Below are positions 50,961-62,112 of a stretch of DNA of 64,000 bases, in pieces. The position numbers and the translations under genes were made by a program. The stretch is from assembly GCF_030445035.2 (NCBI RefSeq), contig NC_080677.1, positions 5,704,001 through 5,768,000 of the forward strand, in the 5' to 3' direction. The stretch is from Dasypus novemcinctus (Eukaryota; Chordata; Mammalia; Cingulata; Dasypodidae). The notes under the pieces are model-generated. The model saw only the letters and a list, made by a program, of their open reading frames with translations, did not search any database and was not told the DNA's origin. Numbering within the stretch: the first letter of the stretch is position 1; the number at the start of each line of letters is the position of its first letter.

Positions 50961-51153
50961 CTCTACTTACGAATCTTCTCTGCAGATGGCGAGTCCCCTC
51001 CTTCTATTCTTTGTAGGATGTGGCAGGATGCTCTTCTGGCCTTCTGGAGTCCCCACTCTGGTGTTTTAGATAGCTCTGGGTGATTACTAACTGCCCTGTA
51101 GCACAAACTGTCTGTAGGAGCTCCTTAATCTGCCACCATCTTGCTGGTTGTTC

Positions 51154-51690
51154 TCTGATTACAGTACTTTTAGTCTTCTCTCATTTTTCCTTCCGTATTC
51201 TACTAAAGCTTTGCCAATTTGTTTGATATTTTCAGAGTCAACTTTTGGTTTCATTCATTTTCACTATTATTTTTCTTTTCTCTATTTAATTCCTCTCCAC
51301 TCTAATCTTTATTATTTCCTTCCTTTAGGTTGCTCTTTTTTTCTAGTTTGTGAGGATGTAAAGTCAAGTTTTTGATTTGAGATCTTTCTTGTTTTGTTTT
51401 TAATATAGGAATTAATATGTATAAATTTCTCTTTACCATTTTCACTGCATCCCATAATTTTTGATATGTTTCTGTTTTCATTCTTTCTAATTTTTGTTGT
51501 GTTTTGTTGTTACTTCTTTTATCCTTTGGTTATTTAAAAATGTCTTGCCTAATTTCCATATATTGTGAATTTATCCATTTTCCTTCCATATTGATTTCTA
51601 GCTTCATTCTGTGTGATTTCAGTCTTTTTAAAGGCTTGCTTGTTTTGTGATTTAACCTGTGGTCTATCCTGGAATATGTTCTGTGTGCTT
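51154..51690 (-). mobile_element. Old L1 (antisense), second part
   Basis: Continues the L1 at 44160-46954 without loss: after the target duplication the sequence proceeds CTTTTAGTCTTCTCTC and then AATCTTTATTATTTCCTTCC and TTTGATTTGAGATCTTTCTT, the expected antisense order. It is interrupted again at about 51690 by a retropseudogene. Confidence 0.8.
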
Positions 51691-52777
51691 TTCTGGAGGA
51701 GAGACACCCATTTCATTTTCTATTCTTATGTTGCACAAAAATCCAGAAATAAAAGTTTCATAGAGAAAGAACAAATGCATACTAAACAAGAATGCAAAAG
51801 AACTCATTAAATTTTTAAGTTTTTCCATGATACTAGGAAAACTATTTCAAAGCACATATAATGCCTGTCCTTTAGAATAGGTTTTATTCACTTGGCCAAA
51901 GCCTGTCCTTAAATGAAGGTTTTCAGAATCTTTGCTGTACTGGCTCTTGATGAAACTTTTGAGGTCTTCTAGAAAGGTAATGTATTCCTGGTGCTCCACG
52001 ACTGTGCTGAGCTCCCCCAACTCATCTGCACATGTTACCTACTCCTGGGTCTGCCAGGAAATCCGTTAGGTGGTCATACAGAGCCCAGGCCAGAGAATCT
52101 GGGTTGAGTGAGTAGTGTCTTTCCAGTCAGGCTTGCTGGTGGACTGAAAGCTCACTTCCCTGAAGGAGAAAATGCCACTCTCGTCCTCCTCTTTTCCAGC
52201 TTCATCCTATAATAGATAGTGACAGTCCAGCACTTTATAACTTCAGCCATGAAACTGGGAGCTGACATCAACTCAAGAGTTCCTGCTCTTCAGCCTTCTA
52301 CCCTTGTGAGGGCTCCTTCTCCCCAGTGAATTGTGGTGGGATGCTACTGTTAAAACACTGAAAGTGACAGTTATCTTTTCCCTGGCAACTTTCGGCACTC
52401 ATTTAGCGTCTGTCCCTTTCACTTCCAACTTGCAATCCCCAGACATCTTGTGGAGGGCCTTATGCTTCTGGATCTTCTTCACCTTAATCTCATCACTCAA
52501 ATTTTGCAAAAGATTTGTCCCCTTCAGTGTGCAGTGCACCACAACCACAGGCTCAGGGTTCTTGAGGCTGCACAAGGCTGGGCCGCAGAACAGACCCTGC
52601 GCACGCTGAGCCAGTCCGGAGGGCTGGGTACTTGAATGACCAGGGCACTGACTGCAGCAGCTGCCTGAGCACCGGGAAGGCACCACAGCAGAGCCCAGGG
52701 CCCAGGGTGTGCTGGGCAGCCGAGGTGGGTGGCATCGTGGGGCGGAGGTGGAGATGAAACATGGGCTACTGCAAAGC
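51691..52777 (-). pseudogene. C1QBP: C1QBP processed pseudogene
   Basis: Intronless minus-strand copy of the mRNA for C1QBP (p32, a mitochondrial matrix protein). The decayed start codon is near 52735. The mature N-terminal part reads LSDEIKVKKIQKHKALHKMS in the frame at 52399-52782, interrupted by a stop at ...GTDAK*. A later frame keeps the C-terminal end HQEYITFLEDLKSFIKSQ near 51950-52010. A 3' UTR follows down to about 51735. It is inserted in an L1; possible target bases are TCTGTGTGCT (51680-51689) and TCCATGTGCT (52778-52787). Stops and frameshifts are present, so it is non-functional. Confidence 0.88.
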
Positions 52778-54410
52778 TCCATGTGCTCATGAGAAGAATG
52801 TGTATTTTGCTGTTTGGGGGTGAATAGCTGTAAGATCTAGTTGGTTTATAGTGTTGCTCAAAACCTCTATTTCCTTGTTGATCTTCCTTCTAGTTCTGTG
52901 TATTTTTGAAAGTCAGATATTCTTAACTGTTTTTGTGGAACTATTCCTTCCTTCAGTTCTGTCAATATTTGCTTAAATACTTAGAGGGCACTGTTTTAGG
53001 TTATGTATATGTAATTATTATATCTTCTTAATGAATTGGCCCTTGAATAAAAATGTAATGTCTATTAAAATTTTTACTTCTCAATTTCAGCTGATATTAT
53101 AGCCACCCATGCTATCTTTTGATTACTATTTGCATGGAACACCTTTTGCATCCTCTCAGTTTCGGTGTATTTGTGCCTTTGGATCTCAACTGTGTCTCTT
53201 GTAGACTCCATTTAGTTGGATCATGTTTTTTTAAATCCATTTGATCAAACTATTATCTTTTAATTGGAACCTTAAGTAATCCACATATATTTTAAGTAAT
53301 TGGTAATAAGGAAGGACTTAATTCTGCCATTTTGATATTTGTTTTCTACATGTCATATCTTTTTGGTTCACATTTCTTCCATTATTGCCTGCTTTTGTGT
53401 TTTATTGATTTTTTTTTTGTAGCGAACCATTTTGATTTCTTTTTCTATATATATTTTGATAATTTCTTAGTGTTTAGCCCAGGGATATCAATTGATATCT
53501 TAAATTTATAACCACATAGTTTGGATTATTAGCAGCAGTTTCAGTAGCATACACACACTGCTTCTATACAGCTCTTCCTCTTTTCCTTTATATTGTTGTT
53601 TTCATTAATTACATCTCCATGCATTTTGTGCCTATTAATATAGATTTATACTTGTTGTTTTATGTGTTTATTTGCCGTTTAATGGAAAAAAGAGTTTCAA
53701 ACCACAAGTTCAGTGATATTGGCTTTTATATTTACCTATGTAGTTATTTTTATCAGTGTTCCATATTTCTTTATGTGGCTTCTAGTTGCTTTCTAATGTC
53801 CTTTAACTTCAGCTCTGTAACATTTCTTATAGGGAAGGTCTTCTCAGGCTTATCTCCTTTAGCTTTTGTTTACCTGGGAATGTCTTAACTTTTCCTTCAT
53901 TTTGAAGGACATTTTTGCTTTATGTGAAATTCTTGTTTGAAAGCTTTTTTTTCAGGATTAAAAATATTGTTCTGGCCTCCAGGGTTTATGATGAAAAAGC
54001 GATTGTTAATTTTGTGGAGGATCTCCTGAATGTGACAAGGCACTTTTCTCTTGCTTGTCCTCAAGATTCTTTGTCTTAGGTTTTTGACACATGGATTACA
54101 TTGTGTCTCAGGGTAGATTTCTTTGTGTTTATCCTTTCTAGATTTCAGTGAACTTTCTACCTGTGAAGATTCATATCTTTCATCAATTTGGGAAAGTTTG
54201 AGCTATTTTATCTTTAAATATTCTTTTTGCCCTTTCTCTTTTTCTCTTCTCATTCTGCAACCCCCATTAATCGCATGTTGGTATGCTTGATGGTATCCTA
54301 CTGCTCTCATAGGCTCTGTTCCTTTTTTCTTCATTCTTTTTTCTTTTTCCATTAATCTTATAAAATACTTGTCTTAAATAGTCTTGGTACTTTCAAACAG
54401 GATTAGCTTA
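52778..54410 (-). mobile_element. Old L1 (antisense), third part
   Basis: Resumes after the C1QBP retrocopy with CATGAGAAGAATGTGTATTT and continues through the antisense of ORF2 and upstream sequence to about 54400 (TATCCTACTGCTCTCATAGG, then the T-rich CTTTTTTCTTCATTC). Stops throughout. Confidence 0.75.
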
Positions 54411-55259
54411 CTCAGGTAGCCTAAATAAATAGAGGATGAAAGAGGAGGAGGAAGCTTGGGAAACAGTAGAAGTTAATATAGAGAGCTTGGGTGTTGTGGG
54501 CTGTGCCTGTCTGCATCAGGAAGAAACCCTGACCATGGCTTTTACAGTATCAGTACTGGGTCTGAACCCACACAGTACCTTAGATGTTAGTTACTTGAGT
54601 AAACTTTATACCTGTTGATTCTGTGTTGTGGTTTCTAACAGTTTTACTTTAATTTCATGAATAGATTTTAATAAAATGCTATATTTGCCTTAAGAAGGAT
54701 TCAGAGTAAAAAAAATGTACAATGTAATGCTGATCAAATCTCATAATTTTGTTATGGTGGTTGTATATATGGGCAAGTAATTTAAAAAGCTGCTTTCCTT
54801 AGTGTATAGTATTTTAAAGTCTGCCCACTATTTCTTATGATTTTAGCACTGTGTTCTTTACATATCTATTCCGCATTCCTGATAATCTTAGAAATGTATA
54901 TATTTCTGGGCCTGGAATAGGTGAGCCTCATTTTAAGAAGTCTTAAGGCAAAAATATGCCATAAAGAAAACTCTTTTTTTCCCCAAATCTATAGTCCTAA
55001 CTGGAAGTTGCTTCAGATTAACTCTTCAGTCTGATTTTATGAACATATTGGGATGGATTGTGTTGTCTTGTTTGTTCTGTTTCATCACACAATATTATAA
55101 TACCTTATATTATCAGTTCAGTTGCTAACAGCAAAATTCACAACTTATACTGGTTTGGTAAGATATGAAAGAATTGTGTTGAAATAACAAATATTTCCCA
55201 GAATTCCAGTAGTATACTTGCTTTTATTAATACTTGGTTGGTCACGGTTTTGATCTTCA
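54411..55259. other. ZPBP intron 5, unassigned
   Basis: No gene or named repeat. A 60-codon open frame at 54436-54618 has a splice-poor context and no homolog I recognise. Confidence 0.5.
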
Positions 55260-55960
55260 GATTGATGCATATTTATCGAACACGTTTTATATAGCAGATA
55301 AGGCATACATTGACAACGTACAGTAATGATCTTTCTCCAAGAAGTTCATATTCTATAAGAAGGAAATGTTCCAATAACTGTAGTATAGTCATGTAAATAC
55401 TATAGAAAAGATACCAGTGCCCTGTGGGTTCCAAGGAAGAATGATGTTATTAAGGAAATGAACAGTTAAGAAGGACCATAAAAATGGCTGGAATTTTAAA
55501 AGGTAATGTTACTGATGAGACATGTTGACAGAATTCTTTGTAAAAGGGACAACTTAAAGGATAGTACAAGGCATATTTAGTAAATAGTATAGAATGGGTT
55601 GATGGGCTAGTATATGCATAGAGTAGTTGAAGAAGATAAAATTTTCAAGATAGCTTTTGGTTATATTACAGAGAACCTTGATTGTTAGGTTGAATTATTT
55701 ATGTTTTCCATCAGATTCTTAAAACTGAATGACAAAAGTAAATTTGTTCCACTCCTTATTTTACAGAATAGAATGGAAGTCTCAAAGAGCAGCTGAAGAG
55801 TTTACTTAAGTTTATTAGTGATAGATATCGGGTTAGACATCAAATTTTTTCCGTTTATTTTGGTAGGTAGTGGAGAGTAATTGAAGGCGTTTGAGGAGCA
55901 TGGTAATATGATTGATGCTGGTTTAGAATGATTAGTTGATAGAAATCCTTAAAGTCTCCT
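55260..55960 (+). repeat. L2-like LINE fragment
   Basis: Diverged L2 order: ATCGAACACGTTTTATATAG, then TCCAAGAAGTTCATATTCTA, CAGTGCCCTGTGGGTTCCA-like, and later AAGGCGTTTGAGGAGCATGG and AATATGATTGATGCTG. + orientation; no coding left. Confidence 0.55.
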
Positions 55961-56115
55961 TTTGATTCTTAATCCCTCATTGATTTTTAAGTCTTGGATA
56001 CTTCAATAGGAATTTCTCTCATATGATCCCAAAAAGTCGTTATTCATCTTGACATTGCTAAATATAATGGCCGGTTTTCAGTCCTCATCTTACTTAACCC
56101 ATAACCAGCTTTTCT

Positions 56116-56536
56116 TTTTTTAAAAAAAAGATTTATGTTTTTATTTCTCTCCCTTTCCCCTTCCCTCTCATTGTCTGCTCTCTGTATCGATTTGCTGTGT
56201 TTTCTTCTGTGTTCACTTGCATTTTTGTCAGGTGGCACCAGGAATCTGTGCCTCCTTTTGTTGCATCATCTTGCTGCATCAGCTCTCTGTGTGTGCAGTG
56301 CCACTCCAGGGCGAGCTGCGCTTTTTGCACAGGGCGGCTCTCCTCGCGGGACGCACTCCTTGTGTGTGGGGCAGCCCCACGGAGGGGGCACTCCTGTGTG
56401 GCATGGCACTCCTTGCATGTGGCAGCACTGTGTGTGGGCCAGCTCACCACATGGACCAGGAAACCCTGGGTATTGAACGCTGGACCTCCTGTATGGTAGG
56501 CCGACACTCTGTCAGTGAGCCATATCCGCTTCCCTG
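56116..56536 (-). mobile_element. DAS SINE (long form)
   Basis: About 421 bp on the minus strand, with tRNA-like head GGGAAGCGGATATGGCTCAC, B-box-like GTCCAGCGTTCAATACCCAG, a GC-rich body and an A-rich end. It is bounded by a perfect 14-bp target duplication, TAACCAGCTTTTCT, at 56102-56115 and 56537-56550. Open frames up to 144 codons inside are repeat-derived. Confidence 0.92.
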
Positions 56537-56550
56537 TAACCAGCTTTTCT

Positions 56551-57380
56551 AAAGTTGAAATCTCCACCTCTGTGCTTTATTTATGTATTTATTTCAGTTG
56601 GCCTCGGGCATATCATAATGCCTTGATATCTCTCCTTTTCAGTATCCTTTGCTGGTTTCTTCTTTTCTTCAATTTTTTAACACTGGACAAGTCCAAGACT
56701 GAACATCTGACCTTGCTTCTCCCATCCTTCCCCCCCATAAATCTGCTCTACTCCCAACTTTCCCCATCTTGCTGATGTAACGTTGTTCTTTTGATTGCCA
56801 AGTCCAAAACCCTTAGAGTCATAACCAGTTTCTCAAAAACCTTTGTTGGCTTTATGTTCAAAATATAACCAGAGTCTAGCTACTTCTTAACCATTTCTTA
56901 AGCTGTCACTTTGGTTCATGTTGCCTATGTTTCTTGACTGCAATAACTTCCTAATATTTTTCTTGTTCTCCTTTTGAATGCAGAAGCACAACTTAATTCA
57001 TCCCCAGTGTTAAAAGAGTGATCATTTATTTTCACTTTAACTTTGGGCTTGCCTAGATGGCTCTTCAGTAAGTTGTGGATCCAGCACTGCTTGGCTGGTA
57101 TCTCTGTGTTTTTATTATTATTTTTTTATTCTAGGGTCGAATCAGAAGTGGTAGCAGCCACCAGGGGAAGCCCTGCTGTAGGTGATAACAGGAGAGAAAG
57201 TGGGAAAACATTAAGACCTAGACTCAGGGCAGATCTTGTCCATGAGCCTTTGGCAAGTTAAATGGCCGAGTCCAAAGTCAGGGGAAAGAAAATATACTTT
57301 TTCATCGTTAGGCATGGCACAAGCATGGATACAGGGAGGATGAAGAATCAGTGCTAACAATTTAATCTGCCATGCTCTTC
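56551..57380. other. ZPBP intron 5, unassigned
   Basis: Slightly GC-richer intron sequence with no supported gene or repeat. The open frames at 56515-56775 and 57043-57261 have no recognisable motifs. Confidence 0.5.
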
Positions 57381-57905
57381 TCACTTGCTATTCCTCTTTT
57401 AAAAATCTCATAACAGCTTCTTTTTTGCTCAGAATATAAACCTTACTGTGGTCTACTCAATGTGACCACATGTCACCTCTCCCTTTCCCTTTACTTATTC
57501 TATTTAGCCAGACTTGAATCTTGCTGTCCTTCTAGCATGCCATGTATGTTTGTGCCTTGGAGCTTTTATACCATCTGGGCCCATGGGGAACTCTCAGACT
57601 GCCTTCATTTTTTTGCTCAAGTGTCATGGATGATGATTCCATTTAACATTGTGACCTTTTTGCCATCTTACAGTCCCAGTCTCTTTCCCTGCTTGTTCCC
57701 TCTCTCTCTCTCTTTTCTTTTTAATCCTTCTATATATCACCTTAGCATACAACATGATTTTGTGCTTATGCTTATTATTGTCTCTCTCCCTTCGTTAGAC
57801 TCTAGAAGACGGGAATTTTGTCAATGCTGTTCACTTTAATATCCCAAGCATCTAGTATAAGGCCTAGCATATTAGGCTCCTGAAAAGTATTTACTGAATA
57901 AGTGA
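57381..57905 (+). repeat. L2 LINE 3' end
   Basis: L2 landmarks in order: CTTGAATCTTGCTGTCCTTC, TTGTGCCTTGGAGCTTTTAT, then near the end TAGACTCTAGAAGACGGGAA, TCTAGTATAAGGCCTAGCAT and AAAGTATTTACTGAATAAGT. + orientation. Confidence 0.7.
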
Positions 57906-58518
57906 GTAGATGCATGTATGCATGCATGAATATTTCTGTCATTTTAGTTACCACAATCACTGCCATAGTTCACCTTGGTATCTTGTCCAGGATTGTTATC
58001 TTAGTATATTTTATCTCTATTACTTTGCAGTTAGAGATTAAGAATTGTGTCTAGTGACACACAATATGTTATATGGTTAGAGTTAAATGGAATATTGAAT
58101 GAATATATATTCTTAGATATGTATATGTATATATTTGTGTATATACTGTGTGTGTATATATGTATATATGTATATATACACACACATATATATACATGGC
58201 ATAGAAAGTAAAAATAATTCTGTTGTTAAAAATGAGATCAGGGATTTGGAGACCTGCTTTTAAATATCAAGTCAAACAATGACTATTGGCAAAGTTGATA
58301 AATTCTTAAATTCACAATAAGAATGAAGTTTGCTTGGTTTATATAAAATAAATCTTTGGCTTAGATTTGTGTCTGAGGAGAGATTTAACATTAGGAACAT
58401 TGCTTAATTTTTAATGAAAGAATGCTAGGCAAATGATCAGTTTTATATTTCAAAAGCCAATTTAAATATTGTCATCTAATACTTTAGACCCATTATAAAA
58501 TATAATATATTTTCACAG
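57906..58518. other. ZPBP intron 5 end with (TA/TG)n tract
   Basis: AT-rich intron leading to exon 6. At about 58100-58198 there is an alternating TA/TG/CA tract (TATATGTATATATTTGTGTA, then ATATACACACACATATATAT), a degenerate dinucleotide microsatellite. Confidence 0.75.
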
Positions 58519-58595
58519 TTTCATCTCTAGACACTGAAAAAGGATCCAAGCCATGTACAGACCATAATTGTGAATCTTCCAAAAGACTGACTAAG
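58519..58595 (+). CDS. ZPBP: ZPBP exon 6
   Basis: 77 bp between TATTTTCACAG and ACTAAG|GTATGT, encoding residues 235-260 ([20 protein letters not shown], then SKRLTK). It enters in phase 1 and leaves in phase 0, so it is the first asymmetric exon. The rest of ZPBP (about 90 residues, the cysteine-rich C-terminal part, judging by the usual length of about 350) lies beyond 64000. Confidence 0.94.
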
Positions 58596-59129
58596 GTATG
58601 TTATGTGAGGCTGGAATAAAGAAAAAGAAAAATTGACTGAACATTCCCAATATGTAAAGAAACATCTTAGCTGTTTATATAACACATCAAACTTCCACAT
58701 TTAGGGAATTCAATGATAAAGCTTCACCCATTAATAAATGATAAGAAATTAATAGAATTGATATTTCTGTAAAATACTTTGAAATTTAGCTTACATAAGG
58801 CATTTTGTAACAGTACATGAAGAAGGATGGTTTTCCCATTTATTTAGCTTTATTTACTTTTGGTACTTAATTTATAATTTTTAATCAGATAGAATATTTT
58901 ATTCTTGCTTCATTATTATGTCTGTTCAGCCAGCCATCCTTTAATCCACCCATCACTCTTCTTATGTCTTATTTTTGATGCAATTTGGAGTATACTTCTA
59001 TCTTATTTTCTTTTTCAGTACAATGTCTATATAGGGCAATATACAAATCGTAAATGTGCCAGTGAGTTTTGTGAAATGCATATACCATTATAACCTCAAA
59101 TCCTACCAATCCTAACCATAGCAAAATAT
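58596..59129. other. ZPBP intron 6 start, unassigned
   Basis: AT-rich intron without a supported feature. The GT of the donor is at 58596. Confidence 0.5.
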
Positions 59130-61045
59130 TACCATTGTCCCTAAAAGTGCACTCTTATGCCCTTTCCCAGTCAGCACCCTACCACCGAGGAAACCACTCT
59201 TCTGATTTTTTCATCATAGATGTGCTTCATTTTCTAGAACCACATATAAATGAAAACATACAGTATTCATTCTGTTTTATAAGGCTGTTTCCATGTTTAG
59301 GGTACTATAAACCATGAATAAAGCTGTTAGGAACATACTTGTTCTTTCTGTATGTGGACATGGGTTATCCTTACTCTTGGTTAAATACCTAGGAGTTGAA
59401 TTTCTCAATATAGAATCTATTTAATTTATAAGAAATTGCTAGATCTACTTGTAGTTACTCCAGCTTATGCTCCAACCAAAAATGGTTCAGGGTTTTTATT
59501 GCTTCTTACTGATGCTGGGTGTTTTGGTCTTACTTAATTTTAATTATTCTGTTGGATGTATTGCAGCATATCATTGTGGTTTTAATTTTAATTTTGATAC
59601 CTAATTTTGCATACTTTTTTATATGCTTATTTGCTGTGCATTCATCTTCTCTTGAGAAGTTTTTGTGTCAAATAATATGGCTTGCAAATGTTTTTCACAT
59701 ATATGGCTTGCCTATATCCTTAGCAAAGTATTTATATGGTCTAATTTATCATTATTTTTCTTTTATGGTAACTGATTTATGTGATCTTTCTAAGAAATCA
59801 TTGCTTACCTCAGAGCATTGAAGATATTCTGTTATCTTTGAAAAGCTTCTTGTTTTTTCTTTTATGGTAAAGTCTGTGATCCGTTTTAATTTGACTTTGT
59901 ATATGGTATGAAGTCAGGGTTAAGGTTCCCCCCTACCCGCATATGAATGTCCGATTTTCTCAGAAAAATTTGTTTTAAGGTCATTCTTTTCTCCAGTACA
60001 TTGCTTTTGTGCTTTTGTTGAAAACCTAATGATAAAGTGTGAGTCCATTTCTGGATGGTCTGCTCTGTTCTTTTGATTGACTTGTTATGTCAGTGCCACT
60101 CCATCTTCATTGCTGCAGCTTTATAACAAGTTTAAAGTCAGGTTGTATGAGGCCTTTGTTGTTTTTCAAAGTTGTTTGGGATATTTTAGGTCCTTAAAAT
60201 GCCCGCTTAGGCTATTATTGAAATTGCCTTGACTCATTCGGACAATGAGTGAAAAGTGACATTTTATCAAGATTAAGTCTTCCAGTCCCTGAAAATATGT
60301 ATCTCTCCATTTATTTAGTCATTTAAAAATTCAGCAATGTTTTCCATTTTTTAAAATGTAGAGGTCTTTTATGTTTTTTTGTTGTTGTTGTTGTTAAATT
60401 CTTCAATATTTTGTTTTTCTTGGTGCTATTGTAAATAGAATTTAAAGAAAAATGCATTTACCAATTATTTCCATTTCCAATAGATATCTGGATCCTTCCA
60501 CCTTGCAAAATTCACTTGTTATAGTGGTTGTTTGTAGATTATTTAGGATTTTCTACATAAACTATTCATGTTAACCACAATAGAGTTTTGTTTTTTCTTT
60601 TCTGATTTTTAAGCCTTTTTAATTTACTTTATCTTATTCTAATGGCTAGAACCTACAGTATTATATTGAATAGATGGGATGAGAGAGGATGTCCTTGCCT
60701 TGTTCCTGTTCATAGGGGGAAAAAATGAAAACATTTAGTCTTTAACCATTAAATATGTTAGCTTTATGTTTTTATAGATGCCTTTTATCAGAACAAGGAA
60801 GTTGCCTTCTATTCCTAGTTTACTGAGAGATTATATTGTGAATGGTTGTTAAATTTTGTCAAATGCAAAATTTTATTAAGAATTATGTATCGTATTATAT
60901 TTGTAAATATTTTGTTAAGATTTTATATCTATATTCAAGAGCTATGTTTTGTACTTTATTTTTTATATCTTGGTTAGGTTTTGATATTTGAGTTACACTG
61001 AGTCATAAAATGAATTGGTAAATGTTCATTTCTCTTGAATTTTAT
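59130..61045 (-). mobile_element. Old L1 (antisense), first part
   Basis: Antisense L1 from 3' end sequence (TACCATTGTCCCTAAAAGTG, CATAAATGAAAACATACAGT-like) through antisense ORF2. It is split by the LTR at 61051-61649, the FCF1 retrocopy and a hAT element, and continues to the right edge. Confidence 0.7.
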
Positions 61046-61050
61046 GAGTC

Positions 61051-61649
61051 TATAGCAGTTTGATATTATCAATGAATTCCAAAAAGAAATATTGGATTAT
61101 GTTTGTAAACTGGTCTTTTCCTCTGGGAATATTAGAGTATATTGGATTAAGAGGTTTTACTTTTACTTGATGAAATAATGATTAAAGGCTTTGATTGGGC
61201 CATGTTAGTAGGACATTGATTTCTGTCCCCTTGATGGGCGGGAACTCACAGAGAAAATAACGTGGCGCAAGAGTTGGAGTTTTTGAGCTGGAGTTCCAGG
61301 AAGTAAACATACAGTGGAGCTTGGTCGTGAGGAAAGAGAAAAGACCCAGGAAGAGAAACAAGCTGTTGGCCTGATAGTCTACAGCTGGGCCTTGTGGAAT
61401 AGCAGAGGTGCTGAGCCCAGAGAGAAATAGAGCCCCCGGAAGAGAGGAAGGAAGAGAGGAACCCAGGAAGCCTGAACTTTGGCAGACGTTGGCAGCTGCC
61501 TTGCCCCAACTTGTGGCAGTAGGCTTTGGTGAGGGAAGTAACTTATGGTTTATGGCCTGGTCAGTGTAAGCTTCTACCCCAAATAAATACCCTTTATAAA
61601 AGCCATTTCTGGTATTTTGCATCAGCACCTCTTTGGCTAACTAATACAG
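61051..61649 (+). mobile_element. ERV-L type solo LTR, copy 5
   Basis: 599 bp, in sense orientation, unlike the other four. It begins TATAGCAGTTTGATATTATC, has CAAATAAATACCCTTTATAA near the 3' end and finishes CTTTGGCTAACTAATACA. It is flanked by a perfect 5-bp duplication, GAGTC at 61046-61050 and 61650-61654. Open frames of up to 148 codons on the minus strand are fortuitous. Confidence 0.88.
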
Positions 61650-61654
61650 AGTCC

Positions 61655-62112
61655 TTATGATTGGAATATTTTTTTTCTTTAAATGTTGGATAGAATTTCC
61701 CAGTGAAAGCACCTAGGCCTGAACTTTTCTTTGTGGGCAGGTTTTCGATAACAAATTATATTCTTTTAATAGATGTAGTGGTATTTGAATTTTCAGTTTC
61801 ATTTTGGTTCAGTGAGGCAAATTGTGTTTTTTAAGAATTTCTTATGTTTTTGATTGTAGAATCTTTTGGCTTTAAATTGTTTAAAATATTATCCTTTTTG
61901 TGTACATGGGATTTGTAGTGGTAACCTCTCATTTCTGGTTTCAGTTAGTTGTGTGTTCTATCAAGATTTTTTTCTAATTTTCTTTTTTCTTGTTTTAATC
62001 CATGAATTACTTAGTACATTTTTATTTAACTTCCAAATATTTGGGCTTTTTATTGATATAATATTGTTATTGATTTCTGGTTTAATTTACTGTAGTCAGT
62101 GAACATACTCGT
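61655..62112 (-). mobile_element. Old L1 (antisense), second part
   Basis: Continues the interrupted L1 (TCCTTATGATTGGAATATTT, later CATGAATTACTTAGTACATT and ATTTACTGTAGTCAGTGAAC) to the poly-T start of the FCF1 retrocopy. Inactive. Confidence 0.7.

Larger units (their letters stand above)
46955..51153 (-). mobile_element. Younger L1, 5'-complete, internally deleted
   Basis: A minus-strand L1 of about 4.2 kb flanked by TCTGATTATAGTA (46942-46954) and TCTGATTACAGTA (51154-51166), a 13-bp target duplication with one mismatch. In element order: 5' UTR beginning with CAGCAAGATGGTGGCAGATT near 51148, tandem units of about 396 bp (50169-50960), ORF1 with its C-terminal domain at 49036-48773 (ARRQWYDIFKVLKEKNSQPR), a short ORF2 remainder (about 48790-48100, including a PNFKSYYLA-type segment at 48324-48515), and a 3' UTR of repeated modules (48080-46965). 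Most of ORF2, including the endonuclease and RT core, is absent. Frames carry stops, so it is inactive. Confidence 0.82.

Noticed and set aside
52399..52782. A 127-codon minus-strand gene
   Set aside because: Its content matches C1QBP but it ends in a premature stop, and the downstream parts are in other frames. Retropseudogene.
61182..61628. A 148-codon minus-strand open frame
   Set aside because: Lies entirely inside the LTR at 61051-61649, antisense to it.
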